64,000 bases of DNA from Gnetum montanum (Eukaryota; Streptophyta; Gnetopsida; Gnetales; Gnetaceae): the NCBI GenBank assembly GCA_015680685.1, contig MNCI01003588.1, forward strand, positions 617,298-681,297. Reading direction: 5' to 3'. Both the position numbers and the translations under genes were made by a program. The notes beneath the pieces are model-generated. The model had not been told where the DNA came from and did no database searches. It saw nothing but the letters and a program-made list of their open reading frames with translations. This document shows, in pieces, positions 1-11,046 of this stretch (within the stretch, counting starts at the first letter, position 1; each line of letters opens with the position of its first letter).

Positions 1-16
1 CGCGTCCCTCCTTTCC

Positions 17-24
17 TATAAATA
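17..24 (+). promoter_or_regulatory. TATA-like box upstream of the C0 extra gene
   Basis: TATAAATA in a C-rich context, about 470 bases before the extra gene's ATG. It could be an internal promoter or chance. C1 shows no obvious equivalent. Confidence 0.3.
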
Positions 25-477
25 GGACCCCCACCGCAACACTTTGCATCATTTGGCATTTTTGTAGGGGGAAGTTTTTGATTTTTTTCTATGCGACTTG
101 CGCTTAAGTGACCCTTGCTTTCTCAACAATATCTCGCGCGCTGGTACTCCGATTTGAATTCCGTTTGAACCTGCTAGAACCCAGAGTGTTCAGTTTAGTT
201 GTGGGGGAGAGACACTTGTCGAAAAGTGCCTAACTTTTTTGAAATTTTTCATCGCCCAAAGGACATCAATTAGGGTAGTTACTTCTAACACTAAGATCAA
301 TTGTGCCATAAATCATATAACCTTACGTATACCGGGAGATTAAAACGGAAATCCGCCTAAGTCATAGGACCCATCATTATAATTTTCGGGCACGATCACA
401 CAATAATAACAGATCTTTAATTAAGGCAAGTAGTAAGGTATAACTTGATTTCCTAAACAACCTTACTAATGTTGGCC

Positions 478-489
478 GTGTGATTGCAG
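478..489 (+). promoter_or_regulatory. 3' splice site abutting the extra gene ATG (C0)
   Basis: The sequence GTGTGATTGCAG ends exactly at the ATG at 490. C1 has GTTGTGTGTGCAG immediately before its remnant ATG at 57052. Keeping AG|ATGGC in two diverged copies supports a functional acceptor in the ancestor. Confidence 0.5.
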
Positions 490-3276
490 ATGGCCCCGAA
501 ATGCACCCAGCAGAAGAGTCCGACCGAAGGTGGAGCAAAGCAACCTAGGAGAGGTCAAAGATAAGTCCCTACCGGACAACATAATGAACAGGAGGTGCAT
601 TCATTCAGTATCCATCAAGAAGAACCTCCTACCAGACGGTCTGGGCAGGCAGAAGGAGGAGCTGCTGTGCCTGAACTGGGACAACAACTTACGTTGCCCC
701 CGGAATGTGTTCAGGCCATCAACACGAAGTCCACAATTGCTTCGGTGATTGTGGAACTCAACTTCAAATCTTTTGTAGAGTTCGCTCCTGAGGCTGTTAG
801 GGATCACCTCAAAGGGTCTCCCTTATGGCCCGTCCTCTCTGAACAAGGTGCCTGGTACTTAGGAGAAACGTACCTATTTTGGCACAATAAAGAGCAAGGC
901 CCCACAGTAAACCTCGGTGGTGTGATAGTGGATTTTTCTACACAGGCAATTTCGGAAGTGTTAAACCTACCGAACTCAGGCCCCCATGTTGCTCGGCTAT
1001 CCACCCGATCAGACCCTGACGTGCGAAAGGATTGGCTAGAGAAGGCTTATGGTAGAGATAAGGCTTTTGGTGAGCTGACCACGGAAGAGAGAGTATATTT
1101 TAAAATCGGGACCTATCACCTCTTCCCCAAAAAAGGCTTAAAGAGAATATCTACGTATGCGGCAAGAGGATGTGCAGTGTTGATGGGAAAGGTTAACGCT
1201 AACCTTCCTCATCTATATTTGACGGAGATCCTAAGGCGATTCGAAGAACGGAAGACAGGAAAAATGGCACTCCATTTTCCCTGCCTTATCAGAAAACTGT
1301 GCCGTTGGGCAGGTATTCAGGGATATACAAATCATGTCCTCCGAAAGGCCCAAAATGCTTCTTATGCTGAATTATTAAAAGCGCCAGCTCCAAGAAAGAG
1401 TACTGGCGAACAGTTGGGACCAGATGAGGAAGATGAAGAACAAGTGACTGAAACCCCTGCAACTCAGCTTGCAGGACCCAGTCAACCTCCAGCCACAGGT
1501 CCTAGCCAACAACAAGAAGCAGAACCCGGTACAGGCCAGGATCAGCCGCCACCATAAGACTATAGACCGTCAATGAGCCATTTGAGGGCTATTGCTGAGA
1601 CGATTAGCTGGGGAAGTCGTGATGATGCCAATCTCTTCCGTGTCATCGATGACGCCAACCAGCCTATGATTTCAATAGATCACACAAGGGGTGAGTTATC
1701 AATGCAAACAGGAGGAGGGAAAAGCAGATGGTCACAATAGATCTCTGGAAACACGGCATCTTTCCAAGTTCAATTAGAGACTGCTGAAGGGGCCACTATG
1801 GTGGTCATGCAACACCAGGATGCCGCGGGAGCAGCTGAGGTGGTCGCTGACCACATCAAGGAGTCCTTTAATGTACCTGTTGTGCCACCGGCTGATCTTT
1901 CAGGAGCACAGGATGCTCAAACTATCGCCTGAACCTCAATGACTCCTGCCGAACATGAGGATGTATTGGACAGATTGCTTCAAACAGGACAAGTTTTAAC
2001 ATCCCTGTTTGACATCCCTCAGGATGTAACCGCAATACAGTCAGACCTCATTTCGACAAAGGGGAAACTGGTCATATCCGAAGTAAGGGCTGAGCATGCT
2101 GAGGCTGAAGTGCAGAAATTACAAGAGCAGCTCATTGCCTTACAAGCAGCACAGCGGGATCCCTTGCGATTGGTTCCCGCAGACCAGTTAGACAATTTTA
2201 AAACTGAGCAACTGACCAAACTAATAGCAGAAAATAAGAAGGTAGCAGAAGAAAAGGAGATGGCCACTTGGGATGCCTCCATAGCAAAGGCGCAAACTCA
2301 TGCGCATATTACGGCACTCAAGGCCTTGCAGGAAGAGAATGAGTAGTTGGTTGCAGATAACCTTCAGTTGACTTCTGTGGAGAAGCAAAAGAATGTTCTC
2401 GATGAGCACTTTCATCAGCTGCGAGAACAATTCATTTGAGTCAACCAAGACGTAAGCCGTTTATCCCGAGAAAATCGAACCCTCTCAATGGAGGAGGTGC
2501 GCGCTATTCGACAGAAATCAGCCATCGAGATTAGTGCGTGGCAAAATGAGGCTAAACGACATGAGAAGCTGAAGGAGCACTTCCGTGATCAGGTGGGGAT
2601 GTATAAACAGATCCTGGAGAAGGAGATCCAAATGGCCAAAGCTCAAATTAACAGCATCAGTGCCCAGCACACTGATTGGGGGGCCATTGTGGACACTTAT
2701 GCCTATGCCCACCAGGCGGAAATTAAGAACCGGGACCTGCAGATCCAGGACTTAACTGAATACATGGAGTTGGCAAACCTTCGATATGCCAACCTGGCCA
2801 TGTTAACAGCAGGACGCCCGAGGTCAGAGCTCGAGCAGCAGGTAGCTTCCACCTACATCAAATATGAAGCAGAATTTGCAGAGCGTAAGAAGTTGGCTGA
2901 AAAATTGGATGTTGCAAATTCTGAACTCTCGGTGGTAAAAGAAAGCTATCAAGGACAGAAAGATGTGGCAACCAACTTGGCTCGACGGCTGACAGAACTT
3001 CATGAATACAAAGACAGAGCCTGAGCCTACGAAGAGGAACGACGGGTGTTTGCGGCATGGTACGTCAAAGCTAATCAGATGTTCCCGCAACTACCCTGTC
3101 CGTGGGAAGTGTCGACTCCATCAAACATTGGATCATTAGCATGGATGGCACAAGACCATCGGACTGAAGAGGAGAAGCTCCAGGCTATTCTTCAGCGTCA
3201 TCAATCTTCAAAACTTGGAGCACGTGATAAAGGGAAAGCACCCATGGAGGAGCCACCGCCACTAGGAACTACATGA
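490..3276 (+). pseudogene. Extra gene of the Athila-like element: plant-mobile-like N-terminal part plus coiled coil
   Basis: A single reading frame runs from ATG 490 to TGA 3274-3276, about 929 codons, broken by seven stops at 562, 1555, 1738, 1930, 2344, 2437 and 3022 but by no frameshift. Each stop is one C-to-T (or G-to-A) step from a sense codon. About codons 70-290 resemble the putative plant transposon / plant mobile domain type carried as an extra protein by Athila and Tat elements (key piece VNLGGVIVDFSTQAISEVL). A Pro/Gln/Glu-rich linker follows around 1400-1550. From about 1940 to 3100 it is a long Glu/Lys/Gln-rich, probably coiled-coil rod. It starts MAPK, directly behind a 3' splice site. 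The role of such proteins in the element is not known to me. It is clearly inactive here. Lineage is firm only by way of the LTR; the domain call is by eye. Confidence 0.65.
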
Positions 3277-3440
3277 GTTCCACATTTTTGTAGTTGTAGC
3301 ATTTTTTCTCTGTGTTGTGTCTTCCCACACTACGGCATTAGTTCATTTCTTTTTCCAGTTAATAATCCCATACCTATCCATTGTGTAATCATTGAAGCTT
3401 GTTCTCCTTGTAACTCGAGGATGAGTTTTTATTCAGTCGT
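3277..3440 (+). other. Non-coding stretch between extra gene and 3' LTR (C0)
   Basis: Matches the corresponding segment of C1 (about 57330-57410), including the words AATCCCATACC and GAGGATGAGTTTT. The polypurine tract and first bases of the LTR that C1 keeps (57408-57480) are deleted here. Confidence 0.55.
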
Positions 3441-3452
3441 CTCGCATCCCCC

Positions 3453-3500
3453 GCGATATCGCGTATGCGATATCGCAGCCAACCACAATTTCTATAAATA
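3453..3500 (+). promoter_or_regulatory. Twin GCGATATCGC palindromes and TATA box of LTR C0
   Basis: Two perfect GCGATATCGC palindromes (3453-3462 and 3467-3476) are spaced 14 bases centre to centre. TATAAATA follows at 3493-3500. The same pair lies ahead of the TATA box in C1 and C4. They look like a core-promoter binding site, but the binding factor is unknown. Confidence 0.6.
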
Positions 3501-3898
3501 AGAGGCGGCTCTCCCTTGTTTAAGGATCCCAGTTTTAGTGTAGCGAAGCTCTGGCAGTTTGATCCCTCCAGAGTTAGAATTTTCCCGTGTCTGCCCGCAG
3601 TGTGGTGAATGTGATTGTACGGTGTCTTTATTCGAGTGTGCCGTACTTGGACACGCACATGACCGGCAATAAAGATCGAGATTACTTCATCATTGCAGCA
3701 TTCACTTAGTTTATTTATTGTTATTTATTTAATGTTATTTATTGCTTTCATAGCGCGGTGTGAGTACGACTTGACTACGAGCATCTACGAGTGTGTACGG
3801 CTAGTTAAGGAATCGGTTACTCATCGCGATTAGTTTCTCACCCTTTCACTCCTAGAAGCGGAACGAGTTCGACTTGATTACGAGCATTTAAGTGTGAC

Positions 3899-4030
3899 TG
3901 CTTGGTAGCCCAGTGGTGTAGCTAGGGGGATCTACGCTTGGTAACCCAGTGGCGTATTTGGGGTCTGCGCTTGGTAATCCCAATGGCGTACCTAGGCCTA
4001 TGCTTGGTAGTCCCAGTGGCAGTCGTGCAC
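3899..4030 (+). repeat. 33-36 bp tandem repeat in U5 of LTR C0
   Basis: Four degenerate copies of a unit containing CTTGGTAAYCCCAGTGG start at about 3901, 3937, 3970 and 4003. The C1 LTRs keep only about two copies (around 51700 and 57840). Confidence 0.6.
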
Positions 4031-4364
4031 GAAGTCCAAGATGTGTACGGTTGATCAAGGAATCGGTTGCTCATCGCACTTAGGCTAGATTAGATTTTCT
4101 TACCTTATCCTCTTAGCTTAGAATTAGTTAATATTATTTTCCACTGCCTTCAAGAGTAGCATTAGATTAGAACACATCATACACCTCATCTAGACTAAAC
4201 CATACATGACATATGCAAAACTAGTCTAGATGGGAAGACAGCGAACTGCGACCTAAGGCTAACTATCTAGATGCCACAACTAGTCCATCTGCGGAGTTCG
4301 ACCGGATCGCGCGTGCAACACTCGTTTCGTATGGTTGAGTGTAAGGGTACCTCGCCACTCATCA

Positions 4365-5476
4365 CCTCCCATAGTAGACTTTCAAGTTTGGTACATGTTT
4401 TGAGCTTTTTAGAATGTCTTTGGATTTGTTCAAGAAATCTAAAAATCTTTTGATATGTTCCTTGATGTTTTGGCTCTTATCTAAACTTGGTGAGCAAAGT
4501 GTGCTAAGAGGAAATGCATTGATTTCCTTGCATTAGTGCACCTTTTGCATAAGCCTAGGGTATTGATGCATCCTCCTAGAATATTTGGTTTAACAGTTTT
4601 TCTCCAAGGTTTCTGAGACTACCTTGATGGATCTCTATTAACACTTGGGCACTAGCAAACCTCTATCATTGTGTTACAAAAACTATAAATACCTAGTATG
4701 AGCTCTCACACTTAACAGTTCATTCATAGCATTTCTATTTAGCTTTTGGTATATTGTTTTTTGTGAAGAGTTCTTTCTCCCTTAGTTAAGTTGATTTCCT
4801 TCCTTAATTTATGTGTATTTTAAGTGTTTACTTTTACAAATGTAGCTAGACTCTGTTAGAGTACTATCTTGCTTACATAGCCCAAACGTTTTTGGTCAAT
4901 GTGAAGTCTAGTGTTTGTGTAGTGAATAATGCTCATAATTTTACCTTATTCTATCATTGATACATTAAACATTGAAAATAATAAGAAATATTTATTTAAT
5001 TTCTATTTGATTAAGTTGCATTGATTTGTTCCTTGTCCAAGGAGACCATAATTGTACAACATGATGTTGGACCATTAAGGATGTGAATAAGAGCCATTTA
5101 ATTACATTTCTTATGTGGTGTTGCACTTGTACCCAAGAGGGATTACAACACAAGCATTGAATCTATTTCCAAGAGTTATTACAATGTTTGTGTATTTATG
5201 TTTCTTTCATTCTTTATAGATATAAAATTCATACAAATTATAAAACATAAAATTATAAATATTTTCTCTATCTTTCACCATGACAACATAGGTCTTATTT
5301 GTAGAAATTGAAAATTTTTATTATGCCTAGGAAATGACAAAGGATTTTTTAGATAGTTACAAAGCCTCAACATACTTTTGAAGAATGTTGAAAATATCAT
5401 TGATGTAATGACTCAAGCAGATAGGATCAATTTGAAAGAAAATAATCAATTGATTACAATGAATATTATATTTCAT
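4365..5476. other. AT-rich stretch with an LTR-like promoter, no gene
   Basis: No supported coding region. TATAAATA at 4684-4691, followed by a transcribed-leader-like stretch and a terminus-like GGGATTACAACA near 5152, resembles a decayed LTR (about 4400-5152). No second LTR or target-site duplication was found, so this is weak. Confidence 0.3.
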
Positions 5477-5692
5477 TCAAATATGACCTAGAGATGGACA
5501 AAATAAATAGATATGTTCTTCATCTTTTATGCTTTGTTTACATAGTTTAAAAATGTGTTCTTCTCTCAATAAATTAATCCAACAACCTATCTTAATAAGG
5601 AGATGATGAGAGTTAGTTATTTCTCTAGTAATTTGATTTTTTAAATGAATAGGAATAGCTAAGAATAGATACTTTTCAATACTAGATAACAA
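5477..5692 (-). pseudogene. LINE reverse transcriptase C-terminal zinc-binding fragment
   Basis: The minus-strand frame carries the pattern of the C-terminal part of plant non-LTR retrotransposon polyproteins: an ITNSHHLLIKIGCW block, then REEHIFKLC, then DEEHIYLFCP. Family members read roughly S-H-x-L-x-I-E-x-G-R-W, then ER-x-C-x-x-C, then DE-x-H-F-L-x-x-CP. Only about 70 codons remain; no endonuclease or RT core was seen nearby. It is a dead 5'-truncated LINE tail or an isolated fragment. Confidence 0.5.
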
Positions 5693-7539
5693 ACCTCTTC
5701 TAATAGGATGTAAATAAAGTGATTTTTTCCTAATGTGTTCAAATAAACTTTAGCCAAGAATTTTTCTTATGTAGCCTTTTGAAAGAGCCTTTGTTTAAAG
5801 AAATATTTTATATTATAATATTCCTTGACTGAAGCCATAATTTTCTTGATGCAACCATTCATTTCTTATGTAGCATGCATTATCTCCTTAGCATAATTGA
5901 CTTCCTCCATATAACTTGATTTCTAAGTATAAGCAATAAATTAACATAGGATTTTGATGTTCTCTTCTACAATTGGATTGGTTATGTCACTAATTTGTCA
6001 TCTAATCTATAAGTTACTTGAATGTCATACTCCTAGAGGTAAGCCTAGGTGATTCAAGTACCTGGAAGTAATGGAGAATTGAAGAGTTTATTGCTTCTTC
6101 CCTTGATATATCAAATTATGCCTTAATTGATATCTATCACCTATCGATTGTTGGTACATTTGCAGAACATTATTACTTTCTAACAAAAAGCAAGAATATG
6201 CAAGGAATCCAACTTCTCTTTCATTAACAACGAAAAGATATTTGTACAAATTTTATAGCCTTGACTCATACAAAGATAATGAGAAAAGGTTTGTGCATGG
6301 TTGATATCCATTAACTCACTTTTGTGTTGAGAAAGGATTTCCAAATTTGCTCATACAAATTAAATGAGAACAATAATACAAGATTAGAAAGAGAAATGGA
6401 AGAAATCAACAATTTTCTTAAGGAAAATATTCAGTTGGTTAGTAGGGAAGCATAGATCTTAGACTAACCTCCTCAAGTATTAGGAAGGATAAGGTCCAAA
6501 ACCTTCATTTATAAAAAATTTGGATCCATTTAATGGAAAAACAAGGATCATCAATAAAAGTCTTCACCTACTAGGTAGGTGATTTCAAAGTCTTTACCTA
6601 ATGGATAGGTGGTTTCCAAGTCTTCGTCTACTAGGTAGGTGGTTTTGGAGTTTTACATACTAGGTAGGTGGCTCCCAAAGTTTCCTTGTTGAATTTCCCT
6701 TTAAACTTCATGTTATGATGGTAGATGTAGAACATTTTTTTCTATATGGCAAATTTGATAGGTGCTCTTCATGGACAACTTTGACCGATCATAACTTTCA
6801 TGTTCAAAATTCATTTTACGTAAATAAGGGATCAAAATGAGTTAATTTGAATGTTTTGGATATGATAGTGCAGTTAAAAGTTTTATTTGAGATTATTTTT
6901 TTCCTATTTTGGTTCTATAACATAAGATATACAAACATATTATTAATAAGATAGAACATAATATAGACGATGACAATTGACTAAAACATACTTACTAATG
7001 ATCTAATATAAAGTAAAATAAAAATTATTTATTAATAAATATTACTACTTTAGATTCTCATCATAGCCCCAACATTTTTCCATTCCCTTGACAAAATAAT
7101 GCAAACAAAATAATGAGTACCTAAAACTTATTGAATATTTTTCATGAGGAAAGAGAAGTAGTTGTAAGAAAACCTCAAGCATTGGTCTTTATTGGTCATA
7201 TACCAAGTAACCAATCATGAAACTCTTATTATTATTTGTAAAATTAGAATTTTTTATTTTCTATTTTTAAATAAAAACATTAAATCCAATGCATTAAGCA
7301 ACCGGTTTATTAATCTTGAAGTGATTGCATTAGATGAATCTTTTTCAAAATGGTGATGAGTAACAGGAATTAATGAGAAGTATTTAATTGTATCTTATTT
7401 TAATTAATTTTTTGAGTTTATCTGTATATATATATATTATCTAAATTAAAAATCATTCTAAACCTCCTAGGTATTAACGTATGCCAAGTTATCTTTTGGT
7501 AGATTATTCTATTTACTAGCTAGGATACTAAAATTTTTG
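5693..7539. other. AT-rich stretch, no gene seen
   Basis: I see no coding signal apart from the small tandem repeat at 6557-6680 and a short (TA)n run near 7425. The 3' part of element D, including its RNase H, integrase and 3' LTR, would be expected here but is not recognisable. Confidence 0.5.
6557..6680. repeat. About 40-bp tandem repeat with CTACTAGGTAGGTGG core
   Basis: Four degenerate units in a row share CTACTAGGTAGGTGGTTTC. The core ACCTACTAGGTAGGT is nearly self-complementary. No coding role was seen. Confidence 0.6.
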
Positions 7540-8260
7540 GAAGCATCCCATCCAGAATCAACTTTGATAACCTAGAACAACTCACAAGTTTGAAAGGTTT
7601 AAGAATGATTTTCTTAATTTAGTTATACTAACATGTTAGGTATATCATTCTCTTCACTCCTCTTAAACTGAAAACATGCTCTAAATATGTGATCTCACTC
7701 TTGAAGAATTAATTCTTCTTCATATTGATCACTAAATGTATGCCCAACTTAATATACACTTGTCTTAAGTGATCAAAGTGCTCTTCCACATTTGAGTTGC
7801 ATACCAAAATGTCATCGAAGAAGATAATATAATACTTTCTAATCAAATCTTTAAGGACATCATACATCAACCTCATGAATGCGGTAATAATATTTGTGAG
7901 CTTAAATGGCATCACCAACCACTCAAACAATCCATCTAGATTCTTGAAAGTTTTCTTTCATTCATCACCAAGCCTAATCTAAATTTTAGGATAACCATTA
8001 TTTAAATCAATTTTGCTAAAGATTAGTGCATTAGTAAGGACATCAAGATCCATCATTGGAATAGGAAACATGTACCTTACTATTATCCTATTCACAACCC
8101 TTTCATCAATGCACATTCTCCATCCATAACTCTTATTCTTTGACATAAGCACTATTGGAACTATACAAGGAGAAATTAACTCTATCACAAATCTATTTGT
8201 AAGTAACTCATCTATTTGCAATTCCAATTTATCCATTCAATTTGATGCCATCTTGTATGT
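7540..8260 (-). pseudogene. Reverse transcriptase of element D
   Basis: Reading on the minus strand from about 8236, the fingers/palm motifs appear in order: LQIDELLTNRFV, the WRMCIDERVVNRI block, PIPMMDLD, and FSKIDLNNGY with the first catalytic Asp. After about 50 bases the second block gives FEWLVMPFKLTN and the FFDD form of the YxDD box with two catalytic Asp residues. Weak homology continues to about 7600 (EITYLEHV, like the usual EVxFLGHxV). Stops and at least one small gap break the frame. Activity is impossible in this state. The family assignment is by motif. Confidence 0.8.
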
Positions 8261-8509
8261 CCTTTCATTTTTAATGATAACACTAGTAATGAAATTAATT
8301 TAGTGATGTACATTTCTCATTGGATATTTGGTTTTGAAAAACTTGAAACATTGCTCCTTCAAGCCTAGCACACATGTTGGAAGATCTAACTACACAAAAT
8401 TATGGTTGGAAGTAATAATTAATATAACCACAAAACCGAAACTAGCTTCATCATGTTTCTTAATTTACTCCCTCTTCCTAAGAAGAATTACCGAATAATT
8501 AAGTGAGCT

Positions 8510-8720
8510 TTATTGCCTCACTTACTTTGTTATCATATGAATCAACTCATGGAATCCATTAGGTCTTGCTACATTCAACAAGTTTCTTGCTCCATCGAAA
8601 TAAGCACTATTATCAAAATTCCAAGGCCTTCTTAGAATTACATTAGCATAATCAAATGGTAGTACATCATAGTTCATAACATCATGAAAACTTTCAGTTT
8701 TAAATTTCAAGATACACTGC
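8510..8720 (-). pseudogene. Protease-region fragment of element D
   Basis: The minus-strand frame contains DVLPFDYANVILRRPW followed by FDGARN. This matches the flap-to-C-terminal part of chromovirus retropepsin (typically DV-x-P-M-D-x-x-x-x-L-L-G-R-P-W, then H-D-G). The catalytic D-S/T-G segment should lie near 8750-8830 and is not clear. It sits between gag and RT as expected. Confidence 0.65.
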
Positions 8721-9059
8721 TCTCTTATCTCTTAAGAGTAATTTCTTAAGAGCCAATGTATCTTGTAGCTTCTAAGATGATGAAATTTTACTAAATCCAA
8801 TCTAGAAACTATCTTAGATGAAATAATATTTTTATGGTCTTCCCCATCAATTAGAATGTGAAGCCATTCCCCACTAACCAAATATCTATCCCCAATCTAA
8901 AATAACAATTTCCTTGCTAGGTAGTCTCCTATATTTACATTTTCCATAAATGTAAAAGAATTTCACGTAGAATATTTCTCAATTTTGGAAGCATTAGAAT
9001 TACCTTTTCAAAGAGCTTAGCTTAATTTCTCCTCTACCTCTATGATTTGTACATCTTTA

Positions 9060-10154
9060 CCCTTGGTTACTCTCTGAAGTGGATATTCCCATTGCTTGTG
9101 TTTTCACTCTTCACATTTGAAGCACTAAATCTTAGATGAGTTGCTACCTTGCCCCTTGCCTTCTTTGCCTTGGACCTTCTTAGCTTTATCCTTCTCATCA
9201 CCCTTTCATGCTTCTTATCATGTCTTCTCTCCTTATCTTCAAATTTAGACTTGGATCCCTTTTTAGATTTGGATCCCTTATCCTTTTTCTTCCAAGCTTA
9301 TTTTATCTTATTCTCAAATCCATTGAGTTTCTTCTCTACCTTGAGTGTCAAATCATAAGCCTTATCAAGGGTTTGAGGCTCATAGGAAAAATTTCTTGCT
9401 TGTAAGCCATCTTAAGATCTTCTAGAAAGATTGAAGCTTGTTCATACTTCTTTTAGTTTACCTTAGCATGATGGAATAGATCACAAAATTCAATGTAAAA
9501 TTCCTTGATATCTTTTTCTTCATATCTAAGAAATTTTAGTTTCATGAGTGTCTCTTGTCTCTATCTAGATTGCTTAAATTTTCATTTCAACCTATATTTC
9601 ATAAAGGATCAATTCCTAATAGGTTGACCATTGTGCCTTTCATAACTTTGGGATTCTTTTTTTCACCAAGTTGAGGTAATACCTTCTAGTTTGAATTCTA
9701 TAATTGGTACCTGTAATTGATTTCATACCTCTTTTAACAAAAAATTCTTGTAAGGAACCTTTAGTTAACTTGCAAAAGCATTGGTATTATCTATGCTATT
9801 GAAAATTTTCAACTTCACATAGAAAATTCTTGCAGCATTTCTAAATGTTCTAGCTAGTCATCCTTCGTCTTCATCATAAATCATGTCATGAGAAAAAGTC
9901 AACATCAAAGATGAGAATACTGAAGCTTCAACATAAGGATTTAAATTTCTTTCCCTTGGAACTTGAGGTCGATGGATTCTTACACTCCCATAGCTAGAAG
10001 TTTCTTGCTCCTCATTGGATCTCCTTCCACTAGGTTCAGAAACTTCTTTATCATCATTGGAGTGAGATTGTCCATCATCACTATGTGGTTGAATACAACT
10101 TGGACCTGCATTTTGATCTATCTTAGCATTGATCTTATCCAATTGATCAATCAC
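9060..10154 (-). pseudogene. gag of element D with zinc knuckle remnant
   Basis: The minus-strand Gag begins about 55 bases inside the primer site, with an acidic, polar N-terminal region (10154-9858). Further on (about 9560-9380) is a capsid-core-like stretch with LKFLRYEEKDIKEFYIEFCD, like the L-x-x-x-Q-x-x-SVxEYxxEF block of chromovirus Gag. A Lys-rich linker and a damaged zinc knuckle (CFKCEE, stop, KHKQWEYP, with the last Cys changed to Tyr) follow near 9125-9070. Frameshifts and stops are numerous. This is the packaging and assembly protein in the family; dead here. Confidence 0.65.
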
Positions 10155-10208
10155 TAGCTAAAATGTATATTTCATGATCTTCTTATCTCAATTCCAATAA
10201 TAACAAAC

Positions 10209-10226
10209 CCTAGGTCTCTACTACCA
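10209..10226 (-). other. Primer binding site of element D (initiator-Met-like)
   Basis: Three bases inside the LTR terminus, the minus strand reads TGGTAGTAGAGACC. It resembles the TGGTATCAGAGCC site complementary to initiator tRNA-Met used by many plant LTR elements, with three mismatches over 13 bases. Confidence 0.6.
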
Positions 10227-10583
10227 ATTGCTGGAGCAAGGTTACTTTAATTTTCTTTAATCCTTAAATCATACCAAATCTAAAAATAGAAACAAATGTA
10301 AAAGAAAATTCAATTATTAATAAAGCCAAAAATAATTAGCTATCTTCAATTAAATCATGAAGATTATAATTATAGTAGAATCACAACTTGGATCACATTC
10401 AATTCTCATACACTCAACACTATTATAGAGCGTGATGTTCTACAAACACATAATGATTAACCTCAACACAAGGTTTAATCAATCCAGATATCTTACATAA
10501 AAATCTAAGATCAAAGACACATATAGAGAGTTTTGGCCAAGATCACATATACTTGACCACAAAGATGCATACCTTCTCCTACA

Positions 10584-10607
10584 ATATATATATATATATA
10601 TATATAT
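10584..10607. repeat. (AT)n microsatellite
   Basis: About 12 uninterrupted AT repeats inside the LTR of element D. Confidence 0.9.
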
Positions 10608-10748
10608 CTCCATCTATGATCAACAAACAACTTAACCTCTATTTCTATTCCAAAAATAGAGTTGAAAATATCTTCTCTTTCAATTAGACACTTCTCATTG
10701 TACTTGGGGCATCTCTATGCTTTTCCTTTTCCTTTTCTTCTCTAGCTC

Positions 10749-10753
10749 ATAGC
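10749..10753. repeat. Target-site duplication of A1, left copy (ATAGC)
   Basis: ATAGC precedes the TG of the 5' LTR and is repeated exactly at 29904-29908 after the 3' LTR. Confidence 0.9.
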
Positions 10754-11046
10754 TGAAACACCATAAAATTTCGAGGCCCTCTTGCTTCACCAGGGTCTTG
10801 GAATGAAGGTAAGGATTTCCAAAAGTGTAGCCTCATGATAGTTTGGTAGGAAATGTAGGCACTGAGGTTAGACTATCCAATCCAGCAAGTTTTCTATATC
10901 TAGAGTTGATAGGCACAATGGACTCTCCAGCTTGCCCACCTGGATAATTTGCTCAATTGACAGTCTACTCAGAAACCATGCTAGGAGTTGTCGAGAGTGA
11001 TTGGGATGAGAAAAATAGTTAAGCAAGTTTTCTAGTAGAGACGTTT

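Larger units (their letters stand above)
1..489 (+). other. Leader upstream of the C0 extra gene
   Basis: This stretch holds no open frame of note. It has a TATA-like box (TATAAATA, 17-24) and ends in a good 3' splice site directly before the ATG of the extra gene. That suggests the extra gene is expressed from a spliced or separately initiated RNA. This is inference; no 5' splice donor partner can be assigned inside the window. Confidence 0.4.
1..4364 (+). mobile_element. 3' portion of Athila-like LTR retrotransposon C0 (family C)
   Basis: The piece runs from a non-coding leader through a long extra gene (490-3276) to a 3' LTR (about 3441-4364). It is assigned to family C because its LTR matches both LTRs of element C1 (51188 and 57420), and C1 has an Athila-type tRNA-Asp primer site and Athila-like Gag. 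The gag-pol part and 5' LTR lie left of the window. The lineage of C0 itself is inferred through C1. Confidence 0.75.
3441..4364 (+). repeat. 3' LTR of C0, 5' edge truncated
   Basis: Aligns with the C1 LTRs: paired GATATC palindromes, TATAAATA at 3493, AATAAA at 3668, tandem CTTGGTAAYCCCAGTGG repeats, and the shared terminus CTCGCCACTCATCA. The right edge at 4364 is fixed by the TCATCA terminus. The left edge is approximate because about 60 bases of U3 and the polypurine tract are missing. Confidence 0.85.
7540..10753 (-). mobile_element. Element D: chromovirus-like Ty3/gypsy relic, minus strand
   Basis: On the minus strand the order is LTR (10229 upward), primer site (10209-10226), gag, protease, RT. 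RNase H, integrase and the 3' LTR are not recognisable. The LTR is interrupted by A1 and resumes at 29909-29989. The RT signature (WLVMPFKLTN, then FFDD) and protease style (VLPFDYANVILRRPW) fit chromovirus-type Ty3/gypsy elements. Confidence 0.75.
10229..10753 (-). repeat. 5' LTR of element D, inner part
   Basis: The inner terminus reads CCAGCA on the minus strand, next to the primer site. The sequence is broken at 10753 by A1 (target duplication ATAGC) and resumes at 29909. The joined LTR would be about 600 bases, ending in TGTAACAACACC on the minus strand, a classic chromovirus LTR start. Confidence 0.65.

Noticed and set aside
595-1557. Treating the 320-codon frame as a complete host gene
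   Set aside because: The same frame is open upstream to ATG 490 and downstream to 3276 apart from single stops, and it ends against a family C LTR.
490-3276. Programmed stop-codon readthrough or a variant genetic code to explain the seven stops
   Set aside because: All three stop codons occur, and unrelated elements in the window show the same transition-type stops; decay is the simpler reading.
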